Below, in pieces: positions 1-9,039 of a DNA stretch of 64,000 bases. The first letter of the stretch is position 1. The number at the start of each line of letters is the position of its first letter. Origin of the DNA: an uncultured Prevotella sp. (GTDB lineage Bacteria > Bacteroidota > Bacteroidia > Bacteroidales > Bacteroidaceae); assembly GCA_900553595.1 (NCBI GenBank), contig USEC01000002.1:1-64000 (forward strand), in the 5' to 3' direction. Under the pieces are notes generated by a model. That model had not been told where the DNA came from, searched no databases, and saw only the letters and a list, made by a program, of their open reading frames with translations. The position numbers were made by a program, and so were the translations under genes.

Positions 1-271
1 TCCGGGGTTATTTGATTAATATTTAACTGGTCCCGATTTTAACGGGACACTAATGTAAAAGTATATTAAATCATATTGGCAGCTGATGCAGTGCGTCAGC
101 GTGTCGGTAAAAGCCCCTTCAAGGTGCGGTTCCGTAGGATGAAAACCCCACTTCCAATCTTTTTCCCCTTAATTCCTGTTTTCCCACACAATATTATATG
201 AAAAAAAGCGTTATTGTAAAATGCGTGGCAATCGTTGCCACAGGTCTTATTAAAAACACATACCTACAACA
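1..271. other. Gene-free leader region with hairpins, upstream of ruvA
   Basis: No coding region is supported here. Two inverted repeats are visible: GTCCCG/CGGGAC with an A/T-rich loop at about 33-51, and GCTGATGC/GCGTCAGC around the loop AGT at 82-100 (one G-U pair). Further short stems follow at about 110-155. The first could be the end of an upstream gene outside the window. The second set could be part of a leader or small RNA, but I recognise no known RNA family. Confidence 0.35.
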
Positions 272-886
272 ATGATAGAATTCATAAAGGGAGAACTGGC
301 CGAACTCACACCGGCAATGGCTGTCATCGAAGCCTACGGCGTGGGCTATGCACTCAACATATCGCTCAACACCTACACCGCCATACAGGGCAGCAAGGAA
401 GCGAAACTCTTCGTACACGAGTCGCTCGTCACCGGAGGGCGCGACGACAACTACACGCTTTTCGGCTTCGCCTCGAAGCAGGAACGCGAGCTCTACCGTC
501 TGCTCATATCGGTTTCGGGCGTGGGAGCCAACACCGCACGCATGATTCTCTCCTCGGCTTCGCCGGCGGAACTGTGCAGTGCCATCTCCACAGGCAACGA
601 GCGTCTGCTCAAAGGCGTCAAGGGCATAGGTCTGAAGACGGCGCAGCGCATCATCGTCGATTTGAAGGACAAGATAATGACAGCCGGTGTTGCACAGGAA
701 ATACCTGCCGGCAGCAGCGCGGCGAGCACCGTAAACGCCGACATCCGCGACGAGGCCGTATCGGCACTCACCATGCTCGGCTTCGCACCGGCGCCCTCGG
801 CAAAGGTCGTCACCGCCATCATGGAGGAGCAGCCCGACCTGCATGTGGAGCAAGTGGTGAAGCTTGCGCTGAAGCAGATAAAGTAG
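272..886 (+). CDS. ruvA: Holliday junction branch migration protein RuvA
   Basis: DNA-binding subunit of the RuvAB complex, which binds four-way junctions as a tetramer and loads the RuvB motor for branch migration in recombination and repair. The 204-residue product begins MIEFIKGEL, the usual N-terminal OB-fold start. It contains the two helix-hairpin-helix motifs (VSGVGANTA near residue 80 and VKGIGLKTA near 115), and ends in the small domain III (about 155-204) that contacts RuvB. Length is normal for the family (about 200). The ATG at 272 is the natural start because it aligns with the conserved N-terminus. The gene lies 118 bp upstream of sprA on the same strand. That neighbourhood is common in Bacteroidetes, and co-transcription is plausible but not shown. 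Identification is secure. Confidence 0.97.
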   Translation: MIEFIKGELAELTPAMAVIEAYGVGYALNISLNTYTAIQGSKEAKLFVHESLVTGGRDDNYTLFGFASKQERELYRLLISVSGVGANTARMILSSASPAELCSAISTGNERLLKGVKGIGLKTAQRIIVDLKDKIMTAGVAQEIPAGSSAASTVNADIRDEAVSALTMLGFAPAPSAKVVTAIMEEQPDLHVEQVVKLALKQIK

Positions 887-887
887 G

Positions 888-976
888 TTGCGCACGCAAC
901 GGCTGCGCACGCTTTGCGGAAACTTTGCCGCAGAAATGCGCAACACAGACAGATAACCCGACTCCCCCGACGGGGG
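888..976 (+). other. Hairpins between ruvA and sprA
   Basis: The ruvA-sprA gap holds two inverted repeats: GTTGCGCA (888-895) with TGCGCAAC (about 937-944), and CCCCC/GGGGG around a 3-nt loop at 964-976. Neither is followed by a T-tract, so they are not clear terminators. They may attenuate or stabilise a ruvA-sprA transcript. Confidence 0.3.
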
Positions 977-1004
977 ACAATAGCGAAAGTACAATCATTC
1001 ATTG

Positions 1005-4000
1005 ATGAACATACGAAAGACAAGACATAAATCACCCTCACTCCTCCGACACTGTGTGCTGGCGGCGGCACTCGTCGTGGTTGCCACCGTGGCGTGTTAT
1101 GCCATAGGCGTGCCTCTGATGCAGGACAACCGCCCGCGGCAGATGCGCCAGCAGCCCGTCATCTCGCCCAGAGATGCGGCGCCGACAGCCAACAGCAACG
1201 CACGGGGCGACACCACCACGGTGAAGGCGCAGCCCGTTCTCGCCGACGATGAGGAGATACCCGACTCGCTGCTTCATCCGCGATGGAAGATACAGCGCAC
1301 ACTTCCCGTCACGTTCGACGACCTCTCGCAGGGCGCAGCCGACCTGAAACGCCCCGAAAACCTCGAACAGAAGGCGGAATACAACGACTCGCTCGATTGC
1401 TATATATTCGGTTCGAAGATAGGCGACTCATACATAAACGCGCCCATAATGATGACGCCCGAAGAGTATCGCAAATGGAGCGAGAAGAAAGCGTTGAGCA
1501 AATTCTTCCGCGACAAGAACGATGAGATATACAAAGCAAAAGGCAAGGAGAAGTTCGACTTCTCGGATATGCACTTCGACCTCGGTCCCGCCGAGAAGAT
1601 ATTCGGTCCCGGCGGCGTGCGCATAAAGACACAGGGAACAGCCGAACTCAAGTTCGGAGCGACGATGAAGAGCATCGACAACCCCTCGTTGCCGATACGC
1701 AACCGCAAGACAACGACCATGGACTTCGACGAGAAAATCAATCTTAATGTCAATGGACGCGTCGGCGACAAGGTGAACATGAACATAAACTACAACACCG
1801 ACGCCACATTCGACTTCGATTCGCAGAACATGAAGCTCAAATACGACGGTAAGGAGGACGAAATAGTGAAGCTCATCGAGGCGGGCAACGTGTCGTTCCC
1901 CTCCAATTCGTCGCTCATCAAGGGCGCATCGTCGCTCTTCGGACTACGCACCGACCTCCAGTTCGGCAAGTTCAAGCTTCAGATGGTGGCGTCACAGAAG
2001 AAGTCCACCACCAAAAGCGTGTCGTCAAAGGGCGGAAAGCAGTTCACCCCGTTCGAGATTGACGCCGCCAACTACGAGGAAAACCGACACTTCTTCCTCT
2101 CACAATACTTCAAAAGCAAGTACGATGCAGCCATGAAGACACTGCCAAATCTCACTACCGGTATAAAAATCAACCGTGTGGAGGTTTGGGTTACAAACAA
2201 GTCGGGAACGACATCAAACACCCGCGACATCATAGCCCTCACCGACTTGGGCGAAAACACCACCGTCTCCAACCCCGTGTGGGGAGTCACCGGACAGCCC
2301 GTGCCGGCGAATACGGCCAACTCGGAATACTCCGCCATGGTGAACCAGTATGCCGATGCGCGCCAGATAGACCAGACAACGACGGTGCTCGACGGTATCC
2401 CCGGATTCGTCGGAGGCTCCGACTACGAGAAAATGGAGAAGGCGCGACTGCTCAATTCGTCGGAATACACGCTCAATCAGGCACTCGGTTACATCTCGCT
2501 CAAAACATCGTTGCAGACCGACCAGGTGCTCGCCGTGGCGTATGAATACACCTACGGCGGCGTAACCTACCAGGTGGGAGAGTTCGCTTCCGACATAACC
2601 GATGTCAAAAAGGCTCTCTTCGTGAAGTCGTTGAAGAACACAAGCAACAATCCACGGCAGGGAAACTGGGGGCTGATGATGAAGAATGTCTATTATCTGG
2701 CATCGTCGGTGGAGAAGGAAAAGTTCCGCCTCGACGTGAAGTTCCAAAGCGATACGGCAGGAGTTTATCTCACTTACATACCCGAACCGCAGGTGAAAAA
2801 CCAGACAATCATAAAGGTTCTCGGTGCCGACAGGCTCGACAATAATATGAAAGCACACCCGAACGGCTACTTCGACTATGTTGAAGGCTACACGGTGAGC
2901 AACGGACGAGTGTTCTTCCCCGTGGCCGAACCGTTCGGACAATATATGCGCGACTACCTCATAAGTAAGGGAGTGGCGTCGGAAATAGCCGAGAAATACG
3001 CCTTCACCGAGCTCTATGACTCCACGAAGACAGTGGCGAAGCAGATAGCCGAAAAGGACAAATATGTGCTCATGGGACAGTTCCGCGGAACATCGGCAAA
3101 CGTAATATCGCTCGGAGCATACAACGTTCCGCAAGGTTCGGTGGTTGTAACGGCAGGAGGAGTGACGCTTACGGAAGGCTCCGACTATGCCGTGGACTAC
3201 AGCGGAGGCGAAGTTACGATCCTCAACCAGAGCATCATCGACGCCGGAACATCGGTGAACGTGTCGCTCGAAAGCAACACCGACTACTCACAGCAGCGCA
3301 AGACAATGTTCGGACTCAACTGGGAGTACGACTTTTCAAAGAACCTGCAGATGTCGGGTACGATACAGCACCTCTCCGAACAGGCTCTCACCAACAAGGT
3401 GACAATGGGCTCCGAACCGCTCAACAACACACTGTGGGGCGTCAATCTCAACTGGAAGAAAGAAAGCCAATGGCTCACCAACATGCTCGACAAGATACCG
3501 TTGCTGCACCTTACACAGCCGTCGAGCATCTCGTTCACGGGTGAATTCGCGCAACTTCTTGCCGGACAGCCGAGTGGAACGCAGGACAACGCATCGTATA
3601 TCGACGACTTCGAGAACACCAAAAACACCATAGATGTGAGCACACCGACATCGTGGGTGCTCTCAAGCGTGCCTTCAACCTTCCCCGAATCAAGTGATAA
3701 GACAACGCTGAGAAGTGGATTCAACCGCTCAAGACTGGCTTGGTACACCATCGACCCGCTCTTCACACGACGCTCGTCGTCGCTCACTCCGGGACACATA
3801 AAGAGCGATCTCGACCAGCTTTCCAACCACTATGTGCGCGAAATTTATGTGAACGAACTCTTCCCGAACCGCAACCAGAGCAGCTACAACGGCGCGACAT
3901 CAACGCTGAGTGTGCTCAACCTTGCCTATTATCCGAACGAACGCGGTCCGTACAACTTCAATCCCGACCTCAATTTCGACGGAACTCTCAACAATCCGGC

Positions 4001-7000
4001 ACAGCATTGGGGAGGAATGATGCGCAAACTCGACACCAACGACTTCGAGGCTGCCAACGTGGAATACATCGAATTCTGGATGCTCGACCCCTTTGCATAC
4101 ACCCGGGAGCAGGGCACTGCAAGCCAGTATGGAGGCGATTTCTACATAAACCTCGGCGAAATGAGCGAGGATATACTCCGTGACGGAAAGAAATTCTATG
4201 AGAGCGGCATGCCGGTGGACGGTTCGAAGAGCTTCACCTACACGCAGTGGGGAAAGATACCAAACCAGGCTACCGTCACATACGCATTCGCAACGACAAA
4301 GGGAGCGCGTGCCTTGCAGGACGTGGGATATAACGGATTGAACGACGATGAGGAACAGAAGTTCGAGAGTTATCAGGACTTCCTCACCGCAGTACAAGGC
4401 AAAGTGAGTCCGGCGGTGTGGGATTCCATCTGGGCCGACCCTGCCGCCGACAACTATCACTACTTCCGTGGACGCGATTACGACCAGATTGAGGCTTCAA
4501 TCCTGCGCCGCTACAAATACATAAACAACCCGCAGGGCAACTCGCCGGACAATGATTCGCGTACAGAGGGCTACGACACGTCGTACAAAAGCACGCCAGA
4601 TGTGGAGGACATCAATCAGGACTACACACTGAACGAGTACGAAAAGTATTTCCAGTATCACATCTCCATGCGCCCCGAAGACCTGGAAGTGGGACGGAAC
4701 TATATCGTTGACAAGCGTACGGTGCGCCGACAGCTGCGTAACAACACCAGCCCTGAAGTGACATGGTATCAGTTCCGCATTCCATTGCGTGAGTATGAGC
4801 GCAGAGTTGGAAGCATAACCGACTTCACAAGTGTGCGTTTCATGCGTATGTTCCTCACCAATTTCGAGAAGCCTATAGTGCTGCGTTTCGCCACACTCGA
4901 CCTCGTCCGCGGTGAATGGCGCGTGTATGAGCAGAACCTCGACGCCTCCGCTTCGCAGCAGGGAAGGCTTGCCGTGAGCGCAGTGAACATTGAGGAGAAC
5001 AACGACAAGCAGCCTGTCAATTATGTGATGCCGCCTGGAATACGCCGCGAACAGGACCCCACTCAGCCGCAACTTGTGGAAAACAACGAACAGGCGCTGG
5101 CTATGACGCTGACAAATCTCGGCTCGGGCGAGTCGAAGGCGGTGTATAAGAACACCACACTCGACCTGCGCCAGTACAAGCGTGTGCAGATGTTCGCCCA
5201 CCTGAACATGCTCGATCCCAACGTGACCAACTTGGAGGACAACCAGCTTGCGTTGTTCGTGCGTCTGGGAAGCGACTACAAAAGCAATTACTACGAGTAT
5301 GAAATCCCGCTGAAAATCACGCCGAACTACAACAAATACGACAAGTATTCGCAGGCAGACTGCCGCAAGGTGTGGCCGGAGGAGAATATGCTCGACATCC
5401 CGCTCAGTGCCCTTACGGCTCTGAAGAAGGCGCGCAACAAGGCTAAGGCCGACGGCGCTGCATCGTTCAACCGCCCTTATACCGCCTACGACGCCGACAG
5501 ACCGCAGAACAAAATGACGGTGATGGGTAACCCGACACTGGGCGAAGTGAAGACTATGATAATCGGTGTGCGCAACAATTCGAGCGAGGCCAAGAGCGGA
5601 GAAGTGTGGGTGAACGAGCTGAGATTGCAGGAATTCAACAACTCCGGAGGTTGGGCTGCACAGGGAAACCTCAATCTCCAGCTCTCCGACCTCGGTTCGC
5701 TGAGCATGACAGGACGCTACACTTCGTCGGGATTCGGCGGACTTGAGGAGGGTGTGTCGCAGAGAAGCACCGACGACTATCAGAACTACAGTGTGACGGC
5801 AAATGTGGAACTGGGCAAATTCTTCCCCGACAAGGCGAAGGTTTCGGCTCCGCTCTACTACTCGGTGACCAAGGAAAAGACCTCGCCGAAGTACAATCCG
5901 CTCGACACCGACATGGAACTCTCCGACGCTCTCGATGCCGCAGGTTCCAAACACGAGCGCGACTCGATAGAAAGCATCGCCGTGACGAAGGTGACGCAGA
6001 CCAACTTCTCGCTCTCAAACGTGCGTGTCGGCATACAGAACAAGCGTCATCCCATGCCGTACGACCCTGCCAACTTCTCGTTCTCATACAGTCACAGCCA
6101 CAATCACACCACCGGTGAGACCACAGTTTATGAGCGCGAGGACAACTGGCGCGGTTCCATGAACTACAACTGGACGCCTGTCTATAAACCGTTTGAGCCT
6201 TTCCGTAAGATAAAGAGCCGCAGCAAATGGTTTGACATAGCCAAGCGTTTCGGTCTCAACTGGCTGCCGCAGAACGTGGGATTCAGCACGGAGATTACGC
6301 GAAACTACTATGAACTGCAGGAGCGCGACATGGAAAGCATGGAGGATTCGAAGCTCCCTCTCACCTTCTCGTCGCAATTCCTGTGGAACAGAGAGTTCAA
6401 TCTGCGTTGGGACCTCACCAAGAACATCCACATGAACTTCCAGAGTGGCACCCACGCCGAGATAGAAGAGCCTTACACTCCGGTGAACAAGGACCTTTAT
6501 CCCGACCGATATACGGCATGGAAGGACTCCGTATGGACGAGCATCAAGCATCTGGGTACGCCGCTGGATTACAACCAGTCGTTCTCGCTCTCCTACAAAA
6601 TGCCGCTCAACCTCATCCCCATCTTCGACTGGGTGACCACCGATGCCAACTTCAACTCGTCGTACAAGTGGATTCGGGGCACCGACCTTGAGGACGGAAC
6701 ATCGATGGGCAACACCGTGTCGAACAACCGCCAGCTCAACATCAACGGCACGTTCAACATGGAGAAACTCTACAATCATGTGCCGTTCCTGAAGAAAACG
6801 AATGACAGATTCAAGAAGGATTCCAAGGCATCAAGCCAGTCAAGGAACAAGAAGAAGCCCGTGAAGAAGACGGGAGACAAGGGCAAGCCGGACGAAAAAC
6901 AGACCGCTGCCGCCAACGACAAGGCGAAACTCGAAAAGGAACTGCCCAAGAACAAGAAGAGTTTCGAGAAGGAAGTGACGCTGATGCCCGATACTGTCAT

Positions 7001-8675
7001 CAAGGTGAACCACGGAAAACGCTCGAAGCGACTCATCGTCTCGGCGAAAACCGAGGATGGAAAACTCTTCAACTTGAAGTATAAGCGACTTGACGACAAC
7101 AACATCCGTATATTAAATAAGGTGGACTCCGCCACTAAGATAAAGGTGTCGGTGCTCGCCAAGACTCCGCTTGAGGAGAAGGGATGGTACCGCACGGCGC
7201 AGAGCGTGGCGCGTGTGATGATGATGCTGCGCAGTGTCAGTGTGAGCTACCGCAACCAGTACTCCATGTCGCTGCCCGGATTCATGCCCACCATAGGCAA
7301 GGCTTTCGGCCAGACCAAGGCCGGTGCCATGTCGCCCGGACTCGATTTCGCCTTCGGACTCATCGGCGACAGCTACATAGAAAAGGCGCGCGACAACGGA
7401 TGGCTGCTCCAAAGCGACTCCGTGGCAACTCCCGCCACCACCAACAAGACCGAGGACTTGCAGTTGAGGGCAACGCTTGAGCCTGTGAAGGACCTCAAAA
7501 TCGACCTCACCGCAAGCCGCACGCAGAACACAGGACGCAGCATACAGTACATGTATCAGGGCAATCCCACCTCGATAAACGGCACGTTCAACATGACCAC
7601 GCTCTCCATAAAGAGCGCGTTCGAGGGTACAGGCAACGCCGGCAACGGCTACCATTCGCCCACGTTCGAGAAGTTCTGCTCGTCGCTCGACGCTTTCCGT
7701 GAGCGTGTCGAGGCACGCTACGCCGGCTCCGTCTATCCCGCCGGAACCCAGTTTGCAGGCAAAACGTTCGACGCGAAGAACGGAGGAGTGAACAAGTACA
7801 GCAGCGACGTGATGGTGCCGGCATTCCTCGCCGCCTACACGAGTATGGGAAGCGGGCAGCTCTCCATCTTCCCCACGCTCTCAAAGCTGCTTCCCAACTG
7901 GACGGTGCGCTACAGCGGACTCTCCAAACTGCCGTGGCTGCGCGACAAATTCAAGAGCGTCAATATCAACCACGCTTACAAGAGCGTCTATTCCGTCGGT
8001 TCATACAGTTCGTACAGCACCTTCATGGAGTACATGAACGGCCTCGGGTTCATCAACGACGCCACTACGGGAGCACCCGTCCCCAGCTCCATGTACAACG
8101 TTTCCACCGTCAGCATCAACGAGTCGTTCTCGCCGTTGCTCGGCGTCGATGTCACGTTGCAGAACAACATGACCGTGAAGATGGAGTACCGCTCCACACG
8201 AGTGCTCAGCCTCAGTATGACGAGTGTGCAGCTGAACGAATCGAGCAGCCACGACTGGGTGATAGGAGCGGGCTACACCATCAACAACTTCAGCCTCTTC
8301 GGAGGGCGCAACCACCGTGTGGTGAAGTCCAAGGGAAAGGGCAAGGGCAGCGACTCGGCGCAGCAGCAACAGAGCAGTTCGTCGTCGGGCAGCAACCGCT
8401 CCAAGGGCTACAACACCGACCTCAAGCTGCGCCTCGACCTCAGTCTGCGCAAGCAGGCGTCGATAAGCCGCGACATAGCCACGATGACAAGCTCGGCAAG
8501 CAGCGGCAACACCGCCTTCAAGCTCTCGTTCTCGGCCGACTATTCGCTCTCGCGCCTGCTCACGATGAGTTTCTACTACGACCGTCAGACAAACACTCCG
8601 CTGCTGTCAAGCAACAGCTATCCAACGACGACGCAGGACTTCGGACTGAGCCTGAAATTCTCGCTCACACGATAA
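1005..8675 (+). CDS. sprA: Type 9 secretion system outer membrane translocon SprA
   Basis: SprA (Sov in Porphyromonas) is the very large outer membrane beta-barrel through which T9SS cargo crosses the outer membrane. In gliding relatives it is also needed for motility. The product has about 2556 residues, close to the family's usual 2300-2500. It has an N-terminal membrane segment or signal (about residues 15-37), repeated SprA N-terminal-type domains, and alternating aromatic/polar strands to a C-terminus ending in LSLKFSLTR, typical of an outer membrane barrel. A Lys-rich low-complexity segment (about 1925-2000) and a Gln/Ser-rich segment (about 2445-2465) look like extramembrane loops. I chose ATG at 1005; TTG at 1002 is directly in front and is less likely. 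The gene ends 18 bp before a palindromic repeat array. The secreted proteins at 27.6-33.3, 49.9 and 58.7 kb are probable cargo (inference). Confidence 0.95.
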   Translation: MNIRKTRHKSPSLLRHCVLAAALVVVATVACYAIGVPLMQDNRPRQMRQQPVISPRDAAPTANSNARGDTTTVKAQPVLADDEEIPDSLLHPRWKIQRTLPVTFDDLSQGAADLKRPENLEQKAEYNDSLDCYIFGSKIGDSYINAPIMMTPEEYRKWSEKKALSKFFRDKNDEIYKAKGKEKFDFSDMHFDLGPAEKIFGPGGVRIKTQGTAELKFGATMKSIDNPSLPIRNRKTTTMDFDEKINLNVNGRVGDKVNMNINYNTDATFDFDSQNMKLKYDGKEDEIVKLIEAGNVSFPSNSSLIKGASSLFGLRTDLQFGKFKLQMVASQKKSTTKSVSSKGGKQFTPFEIDAANYEENRHFFLSQYFKSKYDAAMKTLPNLTTGIKINRVEVWVTNKSGTTSNTRDIIALTDLGENTTVSNPVWGVTGQPVPANTANSEYSAMVNQYADARQIDQTTTVLDGIPGFVGGSDYEKMEKARLLNSSEYTLNQALGYISLKTSLQTDQVLAVAYEYTYGGVTYQVGEFASDITDVKKALFVKSLKNTSNNPRQGNWGLMMKNVYYLASSVEKEKFRLDVKFQSDTAGVYLTYIPEPQVKNQTIIKVLGADRLDNNMKAHPNGYFDYVEGYTVSNGRVFFPVAEPFGQYMRDYLISKGVASEIAEKYAFTELYDSTKTVAKQIAEKDKYVLMGQFRGTSANVISLGAYNVPQGSVVVTAGGVTLTEGSDYAVDYSGGEVTILNQSIIDAGTSVNVSLESNTDYSQQRKTMFGLNWEYDFSKNLQMSGTIQHLSEQALTNKVTMGSEPLNNTLWGVNLNWKKESQWLTNMLDKIPLLHLTQPSSISFTGEFAQLLAGQPSGTQDNASYIDDFENTKNTIDVSTPTSWVLSSVPSTFPESSDKTTLRSGFNRSRLAWYTIDPLFTRRSSSLTPGHIKSDLDQLSNHYVREIYVNELFPNRNQSSYNGATSTLSVLNLAYYPNERGPYNFNPDLNFDGTLNNPAQHWGGMMRKLDTNDFEAANVEYIEFWMLDPFAYTREQGTASQYGGDFYINLGEMSEDILRDGKKFYESGMPVDGSKSFTYTQWGKIPNQATVTYAFATTKGARALQDVGYNGLNDDEEQKFESYQDFLTAVQGKVSPAVWDSIWADPAADNYHYFRGRDYDQIEASILRRYKYINNPQGNSPDNDSRTEGYDTSYKSTPDVEDINQDYTLNEYEKYFQYHISMRPEDLEVGRNYIVDKRTVRRQLRNNTSPEVTWYQFRIPLREYERRVGSITDFTSVRFMRMFLTNFEKPIVLRFATLDLVRGEWRVYEQNLDASASQQGRLAVSAVNIEENNDKQPVNYVMPPGIRREQDPTQPQLVENNEQALAMTLTNLGSGESKAVYKNTTLDLRQYKRVQMFAHLNMLDPNVTNLEDNQLALFVRLGSDYKSNYYEYEIPLKITPNYNKYDKYSQADCRKVWPEENMLDIPLSALTALKKARNKAKADGAASFNRPYTAYDADRPQNKMTVMGNPTLGEVKTMIIGVRNNSSEAKSGEVWVNELRLQEFNNSGGWAAQGNLNLQLSDLGSLSMTGRYTSSGFGGLEEGVSQRSTDDYQNYSVTANVELGKFFPDKAKVSAPLYYSVTKEKTSPKYNPLDTDMELSDALDAAGSKHERDSIESIAVTKVTQTNFSLSNVRVGIQNKRHPMPYDPANFSFSYSHSHNHTTGETTVYEREDNWRGSMNYNWTPVYKPFEPFRKIKSRSKWFDIAKRFGLNWLPQNVGFSTEITRNYYELQERDMESMEDSKLPLTFSSQFLWNREFNLRWDLTKNIHMNFQSGTHAEIEEPYTPVNKDLYPDRYTAWKDSVWTSIKHLGTPLDYNQSFSLSYKMPLNLIPIFDWVTTDANFNSSYKWIRGTDLEDGTSMGNTVSNNRQLNINGTFNMEKLYNHVPFLKKTNDRFKKDSKASSQSRNKKKPVKKTGDKGKPDEKQTAAANDKAKLEKELPKNKKSFEKEVTLMPDTVIKVNHGKRSKRLIVSAKTEDGKLFNLKYKRLDDNNIRILNKVDSATKIKVSVLAKTPLEEKGWYRTAQSVARVMMMLRSVSVSYRNQYSMSLPGFMPTIGKAFGQTKAGAMSPGLDFAFGLIGDSYIEKARDNGWLLQSDSVATPATTNKTEDLQLRATLEPVKDLKIDLTASRTQNTGRSIQYMYQGNPTSINGTFNMTTLSIKSAFEGTGNAGNGYHSPTFEKFCSSLDAFRERVEARYAGSVYPAGTQFAGKTFDAKNGGVNKYSSDVMVPAFLAAYTSMGSGQLSIFPTLSKLLPNWTVRYSGLSKLPWLRDKFKSVNINHAYKSVYSVGSYSSYSTFMEYMNGLGFINDATTGAPVPSSMYNVSTVSINESFSPLLGVDVTLQNNMTVKMEYRSTRVLSLSMTSVQLNESSSHDWVIGAGYTINNFSLFGGRNHRVVKSKGKGKGSDSAQQQQSSSSSGSNRSKGYNTDLKLRLDLSLRKQASISRDIATMTSSASSGNTAFKLSFSADYSLSRLLTMSFYYDRQTNTPLLSSNSYPTTTQDFGLSLKFSLTR

Positions 8676-8693
8676 CATGTTTTACCCCGATTT

Positions 8694-8777
8694 CAAACAA
8701 GGCTTCTTTGCACTCCAAAGAAGCCTTGTTTGCGTTGTAAAGAAGCCTTCTTTTCATTGCAAACAAGCCTTGTTTGA
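8694..8777. repeat. 22-bp-period palindromic repeat array A (4 units)
   Basis: Four 18-bp units start at 8694, 8716, 8738 and 8760, exactly 22 bp apart, with 4-bp spacers ACTC, GTTG and ATTG. The unit consensus is CAAAsAAGsCTTsTTTG plus one base (s = G or C), a near-perfect dyad. Unit 1 is inverted relative to unit 2, so the transcript could fold. It lies immediately downstream of sprA. The rest of the gap to purL (to 9039) holds only a promoter. Confidence 0.9.
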
Positions 8778-8967
8778 AAACCGTATGGAATGGCATTGGA
8801 AATCAGCGACTTGCAGTTGCCGTTCCATAGCGTGCGAGGTGCGTCTCCGCCGGCCTTGCCGACAAATCGCCGTGTCACTTGTCTGCCGGTAGGCCGAAAG
8901 CACGTCACATATATGCGAAACTTAAATAAAAACAGAGACAAAATTCACTTTATCCCCATTTTTTGCT

Positions 8968-8975
8968 TAACTTTG
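8968..8975 (+). promoter_or_regulatory. Bacteroidetes -7 box TAACTTTG, purL promoter
   Basis: TAACTTTG matches the -7 consensus TAnnTTTG and lies 64 bp before the purL ATG. No good TTTG -33 element is seen at the expected distance, so this is a moderate call. Confidence 0.55.
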
Positions 8976-9039
8976 CAAGCGATAATTGCACTTTACAATT
9001 TGAAATCAAAAAAATAAGCAACTTATATATAAGCATTGT

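Noticed and set aside
4497..5954. 485-codon antisense frame inside sprA
   Set aside because: Shadow of the G/C-biased sprA reading frame.
8677..8892. Small open frames across the palindromic arrays (here and at 15438-15764, 33738-34034, 40755-41285)
   Set aside because: They are open only because the repeat lacks stops; they have no ribosome-binding site, no conserved features, and translate the repeat itself.
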